DNA of 21,238 nucleotides, from positions 1 to 21,238 of the forward strand of contig CAKJXT010000007.1 in assembly GCA_918219625.1 (NCBI GenBank), written 5' to 3'. This DNA comes from Bacilli bacterium (lineage in GTDB: Bacteria > Bacillota_I > Bacilli_A > RF39 > UBA660). Under the pieces are notes generated by a model. The model was not told the DNA's origin. It searched no databases and saw only the letters and a list, made by a program, of their open reading frames with translations. Shown here one piece after another: positions 7,632-14,829 of this stretch. The translations under genes were made by a program, and so were the position numbers. Positions within the stretch are counted from its first letter, which is position 1; the number at the start of each line of letters is the position of its first letter.

Positions 7632-7636
7632 GTATA

Positions 7637-7664
7637 TTAAAACAAAGGCTTTTATGCCTTTGTT
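7637..7664 (-). terminator. Hairpin terminator of the LTA synthase unit
   Basis: Nine-bp perfect stem AACAAAGGC (7641-7649) with GCCTTTGTT (7656-7664), six-base loop. The T run on the minus strand is short (TTTTAATA). It sits tail to tail with the plus-strand terminator at 7607-7631, so the convergent units are separated from both sides. Confidence 0.55.
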
Positions 7665-8293
7665 TCTAGTTTTGCTACTTCTAATCTATTATTATTGTGT
7701 ATTAATACTATTTCAACTTTGGTTGGATATCCTAAGTCTTTTGTATAGCTTATATTCATTGTTAAATAATATGCATTAGAATCTGATGTATTATCATATT
7801 TGAATATTTTATTTTCTATACTTTCTTGTGTTACTTCTTTTATTATTGGCAATGTTTGTTTTCTATCACCATATACATTGCTTTCTACATATTTGTATGG
7901 TCCAACTTTTGCACCTTTTTCGAAATCCTCTCTATATTTTTCGTATACAAATTGTGTTCCTCCTATATCGCTTTTCATTACTTTATTATCTAGATCGTAG
8001 AAGTCCACTAAGAATAATTTGGCAATTAATTCTGCATATTCTTGTTCATTGTAGTTTTCTTCTTTTAAGATATTTTTTAGTTTATTGAATAGTTCATTAT
8101 AGTATTTTGTTTCATTGTCATTTAATTCATAACCAAAATCATCAATTGTGTCTATTACTTCTATTACTTGGGCCTCTCTTGGTTGTTTCTTCTTTTTAAT
8201 TATAAATATTCCTAAATATATTAGAAGTCCTAAAATAATTATTATTAATAAAATCTTTTTTAATTTTATTTTTCTTTTCCTTTTTTTAGCCAC
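7652..8293 (-). CDS. Single-pass membrane protein of unknown function, downstream of LTA synthase
   Basis: 213 residues. A very basic N-terminus (MAKKRKRKIKLKK) is followed by one hydrophobic helix (about 14-32) and a mostly extracytoplasmic, charged domain, so the likely orientation is N-in/C-out. No motif identifies it. The start codon is GTG with GGAGG seven bases upstream, and this ribosome site is made by the last glycine codons of the upstream LTA synthase gene, only three bases away. The two genes are therefore one operon and probably coupled. By position it may assist lipoteichoic acid synthesis or its control, but this is a guess. Confidence 0.75.
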   Translation of the reverse strand: MAKKRKRKIKLKKILLIIIILGLLIYLGIFIIKKKKQPREAQVIEVIDTIDDFGYELNDNETKYYNELFNKLKNILKEENYNEQEYAELIAKLFLVDFYDLDNKVMKSDIGGTQFVYEKYREDFEKGAKVGPYKYVESNVYGDRKQTLPIIKEVTQESIENKIFKYDNTSDSNAYYLTMNISYTKDLGYPTKVEIVLIHNNNRLEVAKLETKA

Positions 8294-8296
8294 TTT

Positions 8297-10315
8297 TTAT
8301 CCTCCATTTTTCATTATTTTTTGTTGTTCGTTTTGATTTTTAATCATATCGTATACAATTATTGAATTTGATACTGATATTCTTTGTTCTGCTATTTTAT
8401 TGTTTTTTTCTATATAATCTACACTTATTGGAGATTTTGAATCAAGGAGTAGTGCTTCTTCTTTTTGACTATTATAGTACATCTTATCTGTTACCCAATT
8501 ACCATCAGGAAATACTACTACATTTTCATCTATACTAAATAAGTCATGGCCCAACGAATATTTATTTTGAAATCCAAACATATTCCCTAGTGTTGGAAGT
8601 GCATCTATCATTCCGCCAATTTTATCATATTTAACTTTTCTATTATTATTTTTTGACCATATTATAAATGGAACTTTTCTATTAATCTCATATTCATAGT
8701 CTGTTATTTCATGATAGTTAGGGTTGTCTTTATTTAATACTGTGTCTGTTTTAAAGTCATAGTTATAATAGTATTCATATTCTCCCTTTTTAATTTTTGC
8801 ATCATGATCTCCATAAATCACTATTACAGTATTATCTAGTAAACCTTCTTTATCTAAATCTTTTAATAGTTGCCCAATTGCTTCATCAGCATAATGTACT
8901 GATTTAAAGTAATTCCCTAGTACAGTTCCTTCTAGATATGGAGCTGTTTCAATTTTCTTTTCATTTGTTGTTGGATCAACTACTTCATGTTTATGAGTTA
9001 TGTCTAATCCACTATGTTCTCCTATATATGAAAATGGTGTATGATTTGTTAACATTATCATTAACCCATACCAATTCTGATTATTTTCATTTATTTCTTT
9101 TATATATGGTACTGATTGTTTGAAGAATGATTTATCAGATAGTCCTAGTCCTATTGTCTCATCTATATCATATGCTTCTGAATGACAATAGAATTTGTCA
9201 TATCCAAATGATTGGTGCATTAGATTTCTATTCCAAAATGAACAATTATTTCCATGCATACTAAATACATAGTATCCTTTATTTTTAAATTCTTTTTGTA
9301 TTGTTGGATAGTCTCTATCCCAATAGTTAATTGCGACTGTTCCACTGGTTGCTGGCATAAGTGATGATGAGTATGTAAATTCCGAATCACTACTTGTTCC
9401 TACACTTTCTTCTGCATAAAAGTTTGTAAAGAACATTCCTTCGTTTGCTAGTTTATTTAAGTTTGGTGTTAGTTCAACGCCATTTATTTTTGTATCCATA
9501 GCAAATTTTTGAATGCTTTCTGCATGAATTACTAATACATTTTTTCCTTCAAATATATTTGTATATTCATTTGATTGATGTTCCTGTTTATTTAATTCAT
9601 AGTATTCTCTAAATATTTTTGCGTTTTCATCATATCCAAACATACTATTTATTGTTGGTGTTACACTTGCGAATATATCGCTAAATTGATATGTAAATAT
9701 ACCATATCTCATTACTATATATTCTCTATTCCATTGTTTTGTTATTCTACTGATATCAACTGGCCTTAATGTTATTGCGAATATTACAACAAATATTAGT
9801 CCTGCAATTAATGTGTGTGTGAATTTTTTTGTTTCTTTTATTTTTTCATAGTATTTTGATTTATATAATTTTATATGGACTAGTATAATTATAATTACTT
9901 CCCATATATAACAAAAGTCTTTTAATTCCATTACGTTTTCTACTATTGCATCTCCTACATCAACTATTAAGAACGATGTAGCTATTAATGATATTGATGC
10001 ATATGATAAATAATTAGTATAATACATTGAATTTATAACACATATTGCAGTATAAATAATACTCCATATTAAATAATATATTATTCTTTTTTTTGGTTTT
10101 ATTAAGTATCCAAATGCACCTACAATTATTACTATTGCCATATCAGCAATTATTGGTCTTATATCTAGAAAGTTACCAACAGTTAGTATTCTTACTAATA
10201 AACCATTTATTGTTGATGATAAAACAAATACTAAAAATAGTATATTGTTCTTACAATATCCTTTGTAATCATATTTTTTTATTTTATCTATAATTTTGCA
10301 TAGTTTATTCTTCAA
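8297..10315 (-). CDS. ltaS: LTA synthase family sulfatase-fold protein (LtaS-like)
   Basis: 672 residues. Five membrane helices lie in the first about 185 residues, followed by a linker and an extracellular sulfatase-type domain (about 255-610). Residues matching the LtaS active site are visible: Glu266 in 'HAES', the Thr307 nucleophile in 'GTSSDSEF', His425 in 'LTNHTPF' and Asp503-His504 in 'YGDHDA'. LtaS transfers glycerol-phosphate from phosphatidylglycerol to build the lipoteichoic acid chain on the outer membrane face, using Mn2+. Length is close to the usual 600-700. The start codon is TTG (10313-10315) after GAGGTGG. The phosphatidylglycerol pathway gene pgsA lies just upstream, which is fitting. 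LtaS versus a primase/paralogue (YvgJ or YqgS type) cannot be settled by eye. Confidence 0.9.
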   Translation of the reverse strand: MKNKLCKIIDKIKKYDYKGYCKNNILFLVFVLSSTINGLLVRILTVGNFLDIRPIIADMAIVIIVGAFGYLIKPKKRIIYYLIWSIIYTAICVINSMYYTNYLSYASISLIATSFLIVDVGDAIVENVMELKDFCYIWEVIIIILVHIKLYKSKYYEKIKETKKFTHTLIAGLIFVVIFAITLRPVDISRITKQWNREYIVMRYGIFTYQFSDIFASVTPTINSMFGYDENAKIFREYYELNKQEHQSNEYTNIFEGKNVLVIHAESIQKFAMDTKINGVELTPNLNKLANEGMFFTNFYAEESVGTSSDSEFTYSSSLMPATSGTVAINYWDRDYPTIQKEFKNKGYYVFSMHGNNCSFWNRNLMHQSFGYDKFYCHSEAYDIDETIGLGLSDKSFFKQSVPYIKEINENNQNWYGLMIMLTNHTPFSYIGEHSGLDITHKHEVVDPTTNEKKIETAPYLEGTVLGNYFKSVHYADEAIGQLLKDLDKEGLLDNTVIVIYGDHDAKIKKGEYEYYYNYDFKTDTVLNKDNPNYHEITDYEYEINRKVPFIIWSKNNNRKVKYDKIGGMIDALPTLGNMFGFQNKYSLGHDLFSIDENVVVFPDGNWVTDKMYYNSQKEEALLLDSKSPISVDYIEKNNKIAEQRISVSNSIIVYDMIKNQNEQQKIMKNGG

Positions 10316-10340
10316 GTTACCACCTCAATAATACTATTTA

Positions 10341-10369
10341 AGTATAACACTTTTTTTATTTATTTTCAA
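10341..10369 (-). promoter_or_regulatory. Promoter of the LTA synthase operon
   Basis: Minus strand: TTGAAA (10364-10369), 17-bp spacer ending in TGT, TATACT (10341-10346); extended -10. It follows the pgsA terminator directly. Confidence 0.65.
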
Positions 10370-10373
10370 TCAA

Positions 10374-10403
10374 GAAAAAATGAATACATTTCATATTCAT
10401 TTT
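10374..10403 (-). terminator. Intrinsic terminator of the rodZ-pgsA unit
   Basis: Ten-bp stem AAAATGAATA (10377-10386) with TATTCATTTT (10394-10403), seven-base loop, followed on the minus strand by T residues. The pgsA stop codon lies in the stem. Confidence 0.75.
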
Positions 10404-10978
10404 GTTTTTATATCATTATAGTATTCTATTCCTGATATTATAGACATTGTGGTCGCTACTACAAGTACTATATCAGCTATTTTTAGATTCCATAATTCAA
10501 ATGGAAGATTGTATAATAGTATCATTGTTATAGCAATCATGAATAAGATTGTTTTTATTTTGGCTAATTTACTACTACCTATAATTAATCCTTTACTTGC
10601 AGCATATCTTTTCATAGAGTCTACAGCAACATCTCTTACTAATACCACTACAGCGATTGCTGGATGAATAAATCCAATTGTCGCTAATAAAACTAGTGTT
10701 GAGTCTATTAATATTTTATCTGCTATTGCATCTATCATTTTTCCAAAGTCTGTTTCACATTTGTGTTTCTTTGCATAGTATCCATCTAAGAAATCTGTGA
10801 ATGATGCAACAACAAATAGTCCTGCGACTATTAAGTATTTTATATCTACTACTATTGTTTCATTTACAAATATTTTGTATGTTGTTATGCCTGCAGAATC
10901 AAATGGAAATAATAAAATTATCATTATTATTACGGCAATTATTATTCTTGAAAAACTTATTTTATCAGGTGTTTTCAT
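10397..10978 (-). CDS. pgsA: CDP-diacylglycerol-glycerol-3-phosphate 3-phosphatidyltransferase
   Basis: 193 residues, an integral membrane CDP-alcohol phosphatidyltransferase that makes phosphatidylglycerol phosphate. The family signature D-x2-D-G-x2-A-R-x8-G-x3-D-x3-D is present as Asp62, Asp65-Gly66, Ala69, Lys70, Gly79, Asp83, Asp87. The usual Arg is Lys here. Hydrophobic helices flank the motif. Length agrees with bacterial PgsA (about 180-200). AAGGAG lies four bases before the ATG. It starts eight bases after rodZ, the order rodZ-pgsA seen in Bacilli, and ends at a strong terminator. Its product is the lipid from which LtaS (next operon) builds lipoteichoic acid. Confidence 0.93.
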   Translation of the reverse strand: MKTPDKISFSRIIIAVIIMIILLFPFDSAGITTYKIFVNETIVVDIKYLIVAGLFVVASFTDFLDGYYAKKHKCETDFGKMIDAIADKILIDSTLVLLATIGFIHPAIAVVVLVRDVAVDSMKRYAASKGLIIGSSKLAKIKTILFMIAITMILLYNLPFELWNLKIADIVLVVATTMSIISGIEYYNDIKTK

Positions 10979-10986
10979 ATAACTCC

Positions 10987-11415
10987 TTACAAATTAGTAA
11001 TAATTAGATATAATAGGATTCCTATTAATACTATTATTGCTCCATATATTATAATTGGTGGTATATATATTCCACGCTCTCTTTCGATTGTGTATGGAGA
11101 TTTTATTTTATTTTCTATTTTGTCCTTTTTTTCTTCTTTTTGAGCTTTTTTTATTTCTTCAAGTGATAATTTAGAAGTATAGTCAAATAGATATTCATTA
11201 AATTCATCTACTAGATCTTCTTTATTTAGCCCTAAGTATTTTGCATAGTCTCTAATAAAGTATTTTAAATAGAATATATCTTTGAATGATTCCATACTTC
11301 CTTCTTCTAGATTTTCTACTTGCTTTTTTGGGACATTTAAGTCAGTTGCGACTTCGTCTATGGTAATTCCCATATTTTCTCTTGCTTCTTTTAGTTTTTC
11401 TCCAATTTCTTTCAT
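10987..11415 (-). CDS. rodZ: RodZ-like membrane-anchored helix-turn-helix protein (short form)
   Basis: 142 residues. The N-terminal HTH_25-type domain (about 3-68) reads 'IGEKLKEARENMGITIDEVA', 'VPKKQVENLEEGS', 'FYLKYFIRDYAKYLGL', the RodZ pattern. A charged lysine-rich linker and one membrane helix near the C-terminus (about 117-140) follow. RodZ links MreB filaments to the cell-wall elongation machinery. Usual RodZ proteins continue with an extracytoplasmic domain; here the protein ends after the helix. The upstream ATG at 11436 lies inside the RNase P RNA and lacks a ribosome site, so the ATG at 11415 is chosen, though its own ribosome site (GGTG) is weak. No separate promoter is visible between rnpB and this gene. 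Confidence 0.82.
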   Translation of the reverse strand: MKEIGEKLKEARENMGITIDEVATDLNVPKKQVENLEEGSMESFKDIFYLKYFIRDYAKYLGLNKEDLVDEFNEYLFDYTSKLSLEEIKKAQKEEKKDKIENKIKSPYTIERERGIYIPPIIIYGAIIVLIGILLYLIITNL

Positions 11416-11434
11416 ATAACACCAACTTTCAAAC

Positions 11435-11789
11435 ATAATTAATCATATAAGCCATGTTCTGTACTCTTTCGAGTGGCAAACATTTATCTATTAGATTTCT
11501 CTAATCCTAAATTTAATTCGATTCTTAAATTTAAGTTCCCCTACCAAAATTTGGGTTTCTCGCTCGTGGGGTTTACCGCGTTCCACTTTATTTATTTCTA
11601 AATAATTCGTCACTATGGCACTTTATGCCTGTAACCATATCTTATAGACTTAGGTTATCTCGGCGCCGTTAGATTTCTCTACCATAGGTTATTTTTTCCC
11701 TATGCACGAACACTACAATCATCACAGATTGTGCGAGCATGGACTTTCCTCTACATTACTAGAATGCAGCGTTTACCCTGATTAATCAT
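11435..11789 (-). ncRNA. rnpB: RNase P RNA, type B (Bacillus type)
   Basis: The catalytic RNA that removes tRNA 5' leaders. On the minus strand the universal blocks are clear: 'GAGGAAAGTCCATGCTCGCA' near the 5' end, 'AGTGCCATAGTGACGAA', 'GTGGAACGCGGTAAACCCC', 'GAGCGAGAAACCCAAATTTT' with GGTAGGGGAAC (the type B region), and 'ACAGAACATGGCTTATAT' at the 3' end. The ends pair as an 11-bp P1 helix (11779-11789 with 11435-11445). At about 355 nt it is shorter than the B. subtilis RNA (about 400). It follows gpsB as in Bacillus, but its 5' strand of P1 overlaps the gpsB stop codon. Exact ends are approximate. Confidence 0.96.
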
Positions 11790-12108
11790 TTTTTCCATAT
11801 ATTATTTTTTCAAGATTTGATAGTCTTCTTAGAACATCTGCTGTATTTGTTCCATTATTGCCGTTTGTTTCTATTGTTTCTAATTTTAAAGTTAAACTTC
11901 TTATTTGTTGTTTTAACTTCATATTTTCTTCCATTAATGTTTTATTATTTTCCTCTAATTCACTTATGCATGCATCTTTTTCGTTGTAGTCTCTTATTAT
12001 GATGTCTAAGTACTTATCTACTTCTTGTGGTCTATAACCTCTTGTATCAATTTTAAATTCTTTGTTTAAAATATCATCACTTGTTAACATAAATCTATCT
12101 TGATACAT
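11782..12108 (-). CDS. gpsB: Cell-division protein GpsB (DivIVA-domain)
   Basis: 108 residues. The DivIVA/GpsB membrane-binding N-terminus is clear: 'LTSDDILNKEFKIDTRGYRP' then 'QEVDKYLDIIIRDYNE', followed by a coiled coil (about 40-80) and a short C-terminal helical tail 'RRLSNLEKIIYG', typical of GpsB rather than longer DivIVA. GpsB coordinates penicillin-binding proteins between division septum and side wall. GAGGTG lies seven bases before the ATG at 12108; the ATG at 12114 is too close. The stop codon overlaps the start of rnpB. A TTGACA promoter lies just upstream. Confidence 0.9.
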   Translation of the reverse strand: MYQDRFMLTSDDILNKEFKIDTRGYRPQEVDKYLDIIIRDYNEKDACISELEENNKTLMEENMKLKQQIRSLTLKLETIETNGNNGTNTADVLRRLSNLEKIIYGKND

Positions 12109-12137
12109 GACCATTCACCTCTCTTTATTCACTCATT

Positions 12138-12166
12138 ATTTTCTCAAAATTTTTGTTATTTGTCAA
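12138..12166 (-). promoter_or_regulatory. Promoter of gpsB (and probably rnpB)
   Basis: Minus strand: consensus -35 TTGACA (12161-12166), 17-bp spacer ending in TGA, GAAAAT (12138-12143) as an imperfect extended -10. No other clear promoter precedes rnpB, so it may also drive rnpB. Confidence 0.5.
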
Positions 12167-12168
12167 TG

Positions 12169-13389
12169 TTATAGTTTGAAATTACCATTTTCAAATATGG
12201 TTATTTCTTTATTATCATGAGTTATTGCTTCTATTTTTAAGTCACTGGTTCCAATCATAAAATCGACATGTACATCTGATACATTTATTCCCATTTCTAT
12301 AAGTTCTTCTTTTGATTTATTTTCTGTATTATTTTGTGTATTAGGGAATCCTGTACCAAGCGCTAAATGGCATGATGCATTTTCATCAAATAGAGTTGTA
12401 TAGAATATTATGTTACTATTTGATATTGGACTATCATAGTCTACTAGTGCACATTCGCCTAGATAACAAGATGTTTCATCTCCATTTATTATTGTTCCTA
12501 AAATATCTTTTCCTTTTTTAGCATCAAATCTAATTGCTTTTCCATCTTTAAACTCAATATAGAATTCATCTATTATATATCCGTTATGTACTAATGGTTT
12601 TGAACTATAGACTATTCCGCTTGTTTCTAGTCTATTTGGTGTTGTAAATATTTCTTCTGTTGGCATATTACATATTATAGGTGTACCATTTGGCATTAGT
12701 TCTTTTGCTCCACACCATATTGTATTATTTGATAAACCTACATATAAGTCAGTTCCTAATTTATTTGTATAGTGGAGTGTTTTTATATTTAGTTCTGTTA
12801 ATTTTTTACTTCTTTCTATACTTTTTTCTAGTTTTTTATCCCACGCTTCTATAGGGTCTTCTTCATTTATTAAGCATATATCAAATATTTTATCCCATAG
12901 TTTTTCAACACAGTTTGGATCATTTTCAAATACTTTTTTTGCCCATCCATGTGTAGATACTGATGCGATACACCAAGCAACATCATTTGTTGATTGTCTT
13001 TTTTTGTATAATGGCCTTGAAGTTCTACTAGTTTTGCTTGAGTGCGCTAAAATGTCTTTATCTATATCTTGCATTAAATCAGGATCATCAGATACTAACA
13101 TAAGGAATGCTGCATCTTTTTTTGCGTATTCATCATATATTTTTCTATTCCAAAATGGATGATTATCTATTTGTTCTTTTGTGAAATATTTTAAGTGAAC
13201 ATGCTTTATTTCTTCATCATACCAGTCATAACATATATCTCTTATACCTAATTCTAAAGCTTGTTCTGTAATAATTCTTATTAGTTCAATTGATTCAACA
13301 GGTGCAGTTATTATTAGTGGTTGATTTTCTTTAACATTTAAACATTTTTTTAATAATAAATTTGCATATTTTATATACTTTTCTTTCAT
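12169..13389 (-). CDS. Aminopeptidase, peptidase family M29
   Basis: 406 residues, the normal length of M29 metallo-aminopeptidases (AmpS/PepS/aminopeptidase T), cytoplasmic enzymes that release N-terminal amino acids using two metal ions. Likely metal ligands are visible in the family's order: Glu245 or Glu246 in 'MPTEEIF', Glu312 in 'LGECALVD', His341 in 'NASCHLALGTGF', His374 and Asp376 in 'DVHVDFMIGT'. 'AWCIASVSTHGWAKKVF' and 'TPNRLETSGIVYSSKPL' are also family-like. The gene has its own promoter element with a very short leader and ends just before the gpsB promoter with no hairpin between, so read-through into gpsB is possible. Confidence 0.93.
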   Translation of the reverse strand: MKEKYIKYANLLLKKCLNVKENQPLIITAPVESIELIRIITEQALELGIRDICYDWYDEEIKHVHLKYFTKEQIDNHPFWNRKIYDEYAKKDAAFLMLVSDDPDLMQDIDKDILAHSSKTSRTSRPLYKKRQSTNDVAWCIASVSTHGWAKKVFENDPNCVEKLWDKIFDICLINEEDPIEAWDKKLEKSIERSKKLTELNIKTLHYTNKLGTDLYVGLSNNTIWCGAKELMPNGTPIICNMPTEEIFTTPNRLETSGIVYSSKPLVHNGYIIDEFYIEFKDGKAIRFDAKKGKDILGTIINGDETSCYLGECALVDYDSPISNSNIIFYTTLFDENASCHLALGTGFPNTQNNTENKSKEELIEMGINVSDVHVDFMIGTSDLKIEAITHDNKEITIFENGNFKL

Positions 13390-13392
13390 ATT

Positions 13393-13410
13393 ATCACCAA
13401 TTTAATTATA
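13393..13410 (-). promoter_or_regulatory. -10 box fused to ribosome site of the aminopeptidase gene
   Basis: TATAAT (13405-13410, minus strand), six bases, GGTGAT (13393-13398), three bases, ATG at 13389. This is the third copy in the window of the same spacing. The -35 region is only a T run. Confidence 0.5.
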
Positions 13411-13424
13411 GTATATTTTATATG

Positions 13425-13450
13425 TAAAAAAAAGTAGAATTGTCTACTTT
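13425..13450 (-). terminator. Intrinsic terminator of the dinJ-yafQ operon
   Basis: Stem AAAGTAGA (13431-13438) with TCTACTTT (13443-13450), four-base loop, followed on the minus strand by a T run. It begins two bases after the toxin stop codon. Confidence 0.8.
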
Positions 13451-13451
13451 A

Positions 13452-13736
13452 TCAAAATAAATCACTGTGACTTCCAGTTTTTACCAGTAATAAAACAAGT
13501 TCATTGTTTAGATATTTATAAATTAATAACCAATCTGGTTCAATATGACATTCATAACAATCATAAAAGTATCCATCGTTTGATAGTTTATGATTTTTTA
13601 GTTTTGGCTCTAATTGTTCTTTATTTGCTAATGTTTTTATGACTGAAATTAACTTATCAATATTTTTTTCTTGTTTTGTAACCTTTTTAAGACTCTTTTT
13701 AAATTCACTTGAGTATTTAACAGTATATTTAGTCAT
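13452..13736 (-). CDS. yafQ: YafQ/RelE-superfamily mRNA interferase toxin
   Basis: 94 residues. The pattern 'YTVKYSSEFKKSLKKV', 'LKNHKLSNDGYFYDCYECHI', 'WLLIYKYLNNELVLLLVKTG' and terminal 'SHSDLF' is typical of YafQ. Residues matching the E. coli YafQ active site are His49, His64, Asp68, His90 and Phe94. YafQ cleaves mRNA in the ribosomal A site when its DinJ partner is degraded. It overlaps the antitoxin gene by eight bases (ATGACTAA), giving translational coupling. All key residues are present, so the toxin looks intact. Confidence 0.93.
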   Translation of the reverse strand: MTKYTVKYSSEFKKSLKKVTKQEKNIDKLISVIKTLANKEQLEPKLKNHKLSNDGYFYDCYECHIEPDWLLIYKYLNNELVLLLVKTGSHSDLF

Positions 13737-14004
13737 CAGAAAGTAAATCTCTTTTTAGTTCTTCCATGTCAGTATATCCCTTATACTTATCTGGATTATC
13801 AATAATATCTTGTGCTGCTCTAAGTGCTTTTAAAGTGTCTTCATTTGGTTTTCTAACTTCAAATGGTAAGCCATCATGGTTAATAACTTGTTTTAAAAAC
13901 AAATTAATTGCGGTACTCATACTAAGACCGACCTCCTTTAATATTTTTGTAGCCTCTTCTTTTGTCTCACTATCTACCATAATATTAATCGCACTTTTCT
14001 TCAT
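13729..14004 (-). CDS. dinJ: DinJ/RelB-family antitoxin
   Basis: 91 residues. The N-terminal ribbon-helix-helix (about 1-45) reads 'INIMVDSETKEEATKILKEV' then 'LSMSTAINLFLKQVI', the RelB/DinJ pattern; the C-terminal half is the toxin-wrapping region, ending acidic (LLSDD). RelB/DinJ proteins neutralise the toxin and repress their own promoter. The first ATG (14019) lacks a ribosome site; the ATG at 14004 has GGGAGTG six bases upstream and is preferred. It precedes yafQ with an eight-base overlap; a strong promoter lies 20 bases upstream and the operon is closed by its own terminator. Confidence 0.93.
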   Translation of the reverse strand: MKKSAINIMVDSETKEEATKILKEVGLSMSTAINLFLKQVINHDGLPFEVRKPNEDTLKALRAAQDIIDNPDKYKGYTDMEELKRDLLSDD

Positions 14005-14023
14005 AATCAACACTCCCATAAAG

Positions 14024-14052
14024 ATATTAACATAATTTTTATTTTAGGTCAA
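14024..14052 (-). promoter_or_regulatory. Promoter of the dinJ-yafQ operon
   Basis: Minus strand: TTGACC (14047-14052), 17-bp spacer ending in TGT, TAATAT (14024-14029), extended -10. The operon is expected to be autorepressed by the antitoxin; I see no clear palindrome to name as operator. Confidence 0.7.
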
Positions 14053-14053
14053 C

Positions 14054-14077
14054 AAAAAATGTAGTTTTTTACTACAT
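14054..14077 (-). terminator. Intrinsic terminator of prfA-prmC
   Basis: Stem ATGTAGT (14059-14065) with ACTACAT (14071-14077), five-base loop, then T residues on the minus strand. A second ACTACAT copy at the prmC stop could form an alternative stem. Confidence 0.75.
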
Positions 14078-14082
14078 TTTTA

Positions 14083-14790
14083 CTACATATTTGTTATAAA
14101 TACAAATCTATCTTTCTCTGATAAATCTTTTTCTATAGAAATATTTACATTCCCTAAATATTTTAAAGCAAGTCCTTTTATTTTTTCTCCTTGTAGATAT
14201 CCTATTTCAAAAGCTATTAAGAATTCATCTTCTAAATACTTGTTTACGTTTTTTAATATTTGTTCATAGTAATATAATCCATCATTTTCTGCATATAGAG
14301 CTAGTTCTGGTTCATTATTTTTTACTATGTCTTGTATTTCTTCATCTCTTGATATATATGGTGGATTGCTTATTATTACGTTGTATTTTTTATTTAGTGG
14401 TTCTAACATATTACCCTGGTAAAATGTTACTTTTGAGTCATTAATTTCATTATTCTCTTTAGCGACTTCTAATGCTTTTTCTGATATATCAACTGCATCA
14501 ACTCTTACATCTAATTCTTTTGAAAGTGTTATAGCTATGCAACCACTTCCTGTTCCCAAGTCTACTATTTTAGGATTAGTTATATATTCTTTTATATATT
14601 TTATTGTTCTATTAACTAATTCTTCTGTTTCAAATCGTGGTATTAGTACATTTTTATTTACTTTAAATTCATATCCATAGAAGTCTACATTTCCAACAAT
14701 GTATTGAACTGGTATTCCTTGTTCTAATTGTTTTATTGCTTCTTTTATATTTCCTTTATAGTATTTTTTTATATATTCTATATCTGTCAT
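14083..14790 (-). CDS. prmC: Peptide chain release factor N5-glutamine methyltransferase
   Basis: 235 residues. PrmC methylates the Gln of the GGQ motif in release factors. Visible signatures: 'GIPVQYIVGNVDFYGYEFKV' and 'VLIPRFETEEL' (PrmC-specific), SAM-binding 'VDLGTGSGCIAI' with Asp77 and Gly79-83, and catalytic 'NPPY' 142-145. The N-terminal helical domain usually found before the 'QYI.G' motif is mostly missing: the motif is at residue 29 here, whereas full-length proteins of about 280 residues have it near 70. No in-frame extension is possible because the prfA stop is 39 bases upstream. Its partner prfA is directly upstream, the standard arrangement. The ribosome site is weak (AAAAGATAAAATG). 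Confidence 0.92.
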   Translation of the reverse strand: MTDIEYIKKYYKGNIKEAIKQLEQGIPVQYIVGNVDFYGYEFKVNKNVLIPRFETEELVNRTIKYIKEYITNPKIVDLGTGSGCIAITLSKELDVRVDAVDISEKALEVAKENNEINDSKVTFYQGNMLEPLNKKYNVIISNPPYISRDEEIQDIVKNNEPELALYAENDGLYYYEQILKNVNKYLEDEFLIAFEIGYLQGEKIKGLALKYLGNVNISIEKDLSEKDRFVFITNM

Positions 14791-14800
14791 TTTATCTTTT

Positions 14801-14828
14801 AAAAAATTAAGTGATTATCACTTAATTT
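14801..14828 (-). terminator. Hairpin between prfA and prmC (attenuator or terminator)
   Basis: Perfect 11-bp stem AAATTAAGTGA (14804-14814) with TCACTTAATTT (14818-14828) and a three-base loop, followed on the minus strand by TTT. It fills the 39-base gap between the two genes, so it may lower prmC expression relative to prfA. Confidence 0.55.
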
Positions 14829-14829
14829 C

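Noticed and set aside
7303..7779. 158-codon plus-strand ORF overlapping the LCP tail
   Set aside because: It is the shifted frame of the low-complexity Asp/Asn/Gly/Ser tail, rich in Ile/Leu by base composition, and runs through two terminators.
11416..11436. Longer RodZ start MFESWCY
   Set aside because: These codons overlap the 3' end of the RNase P RNA and lack a ribosome site.
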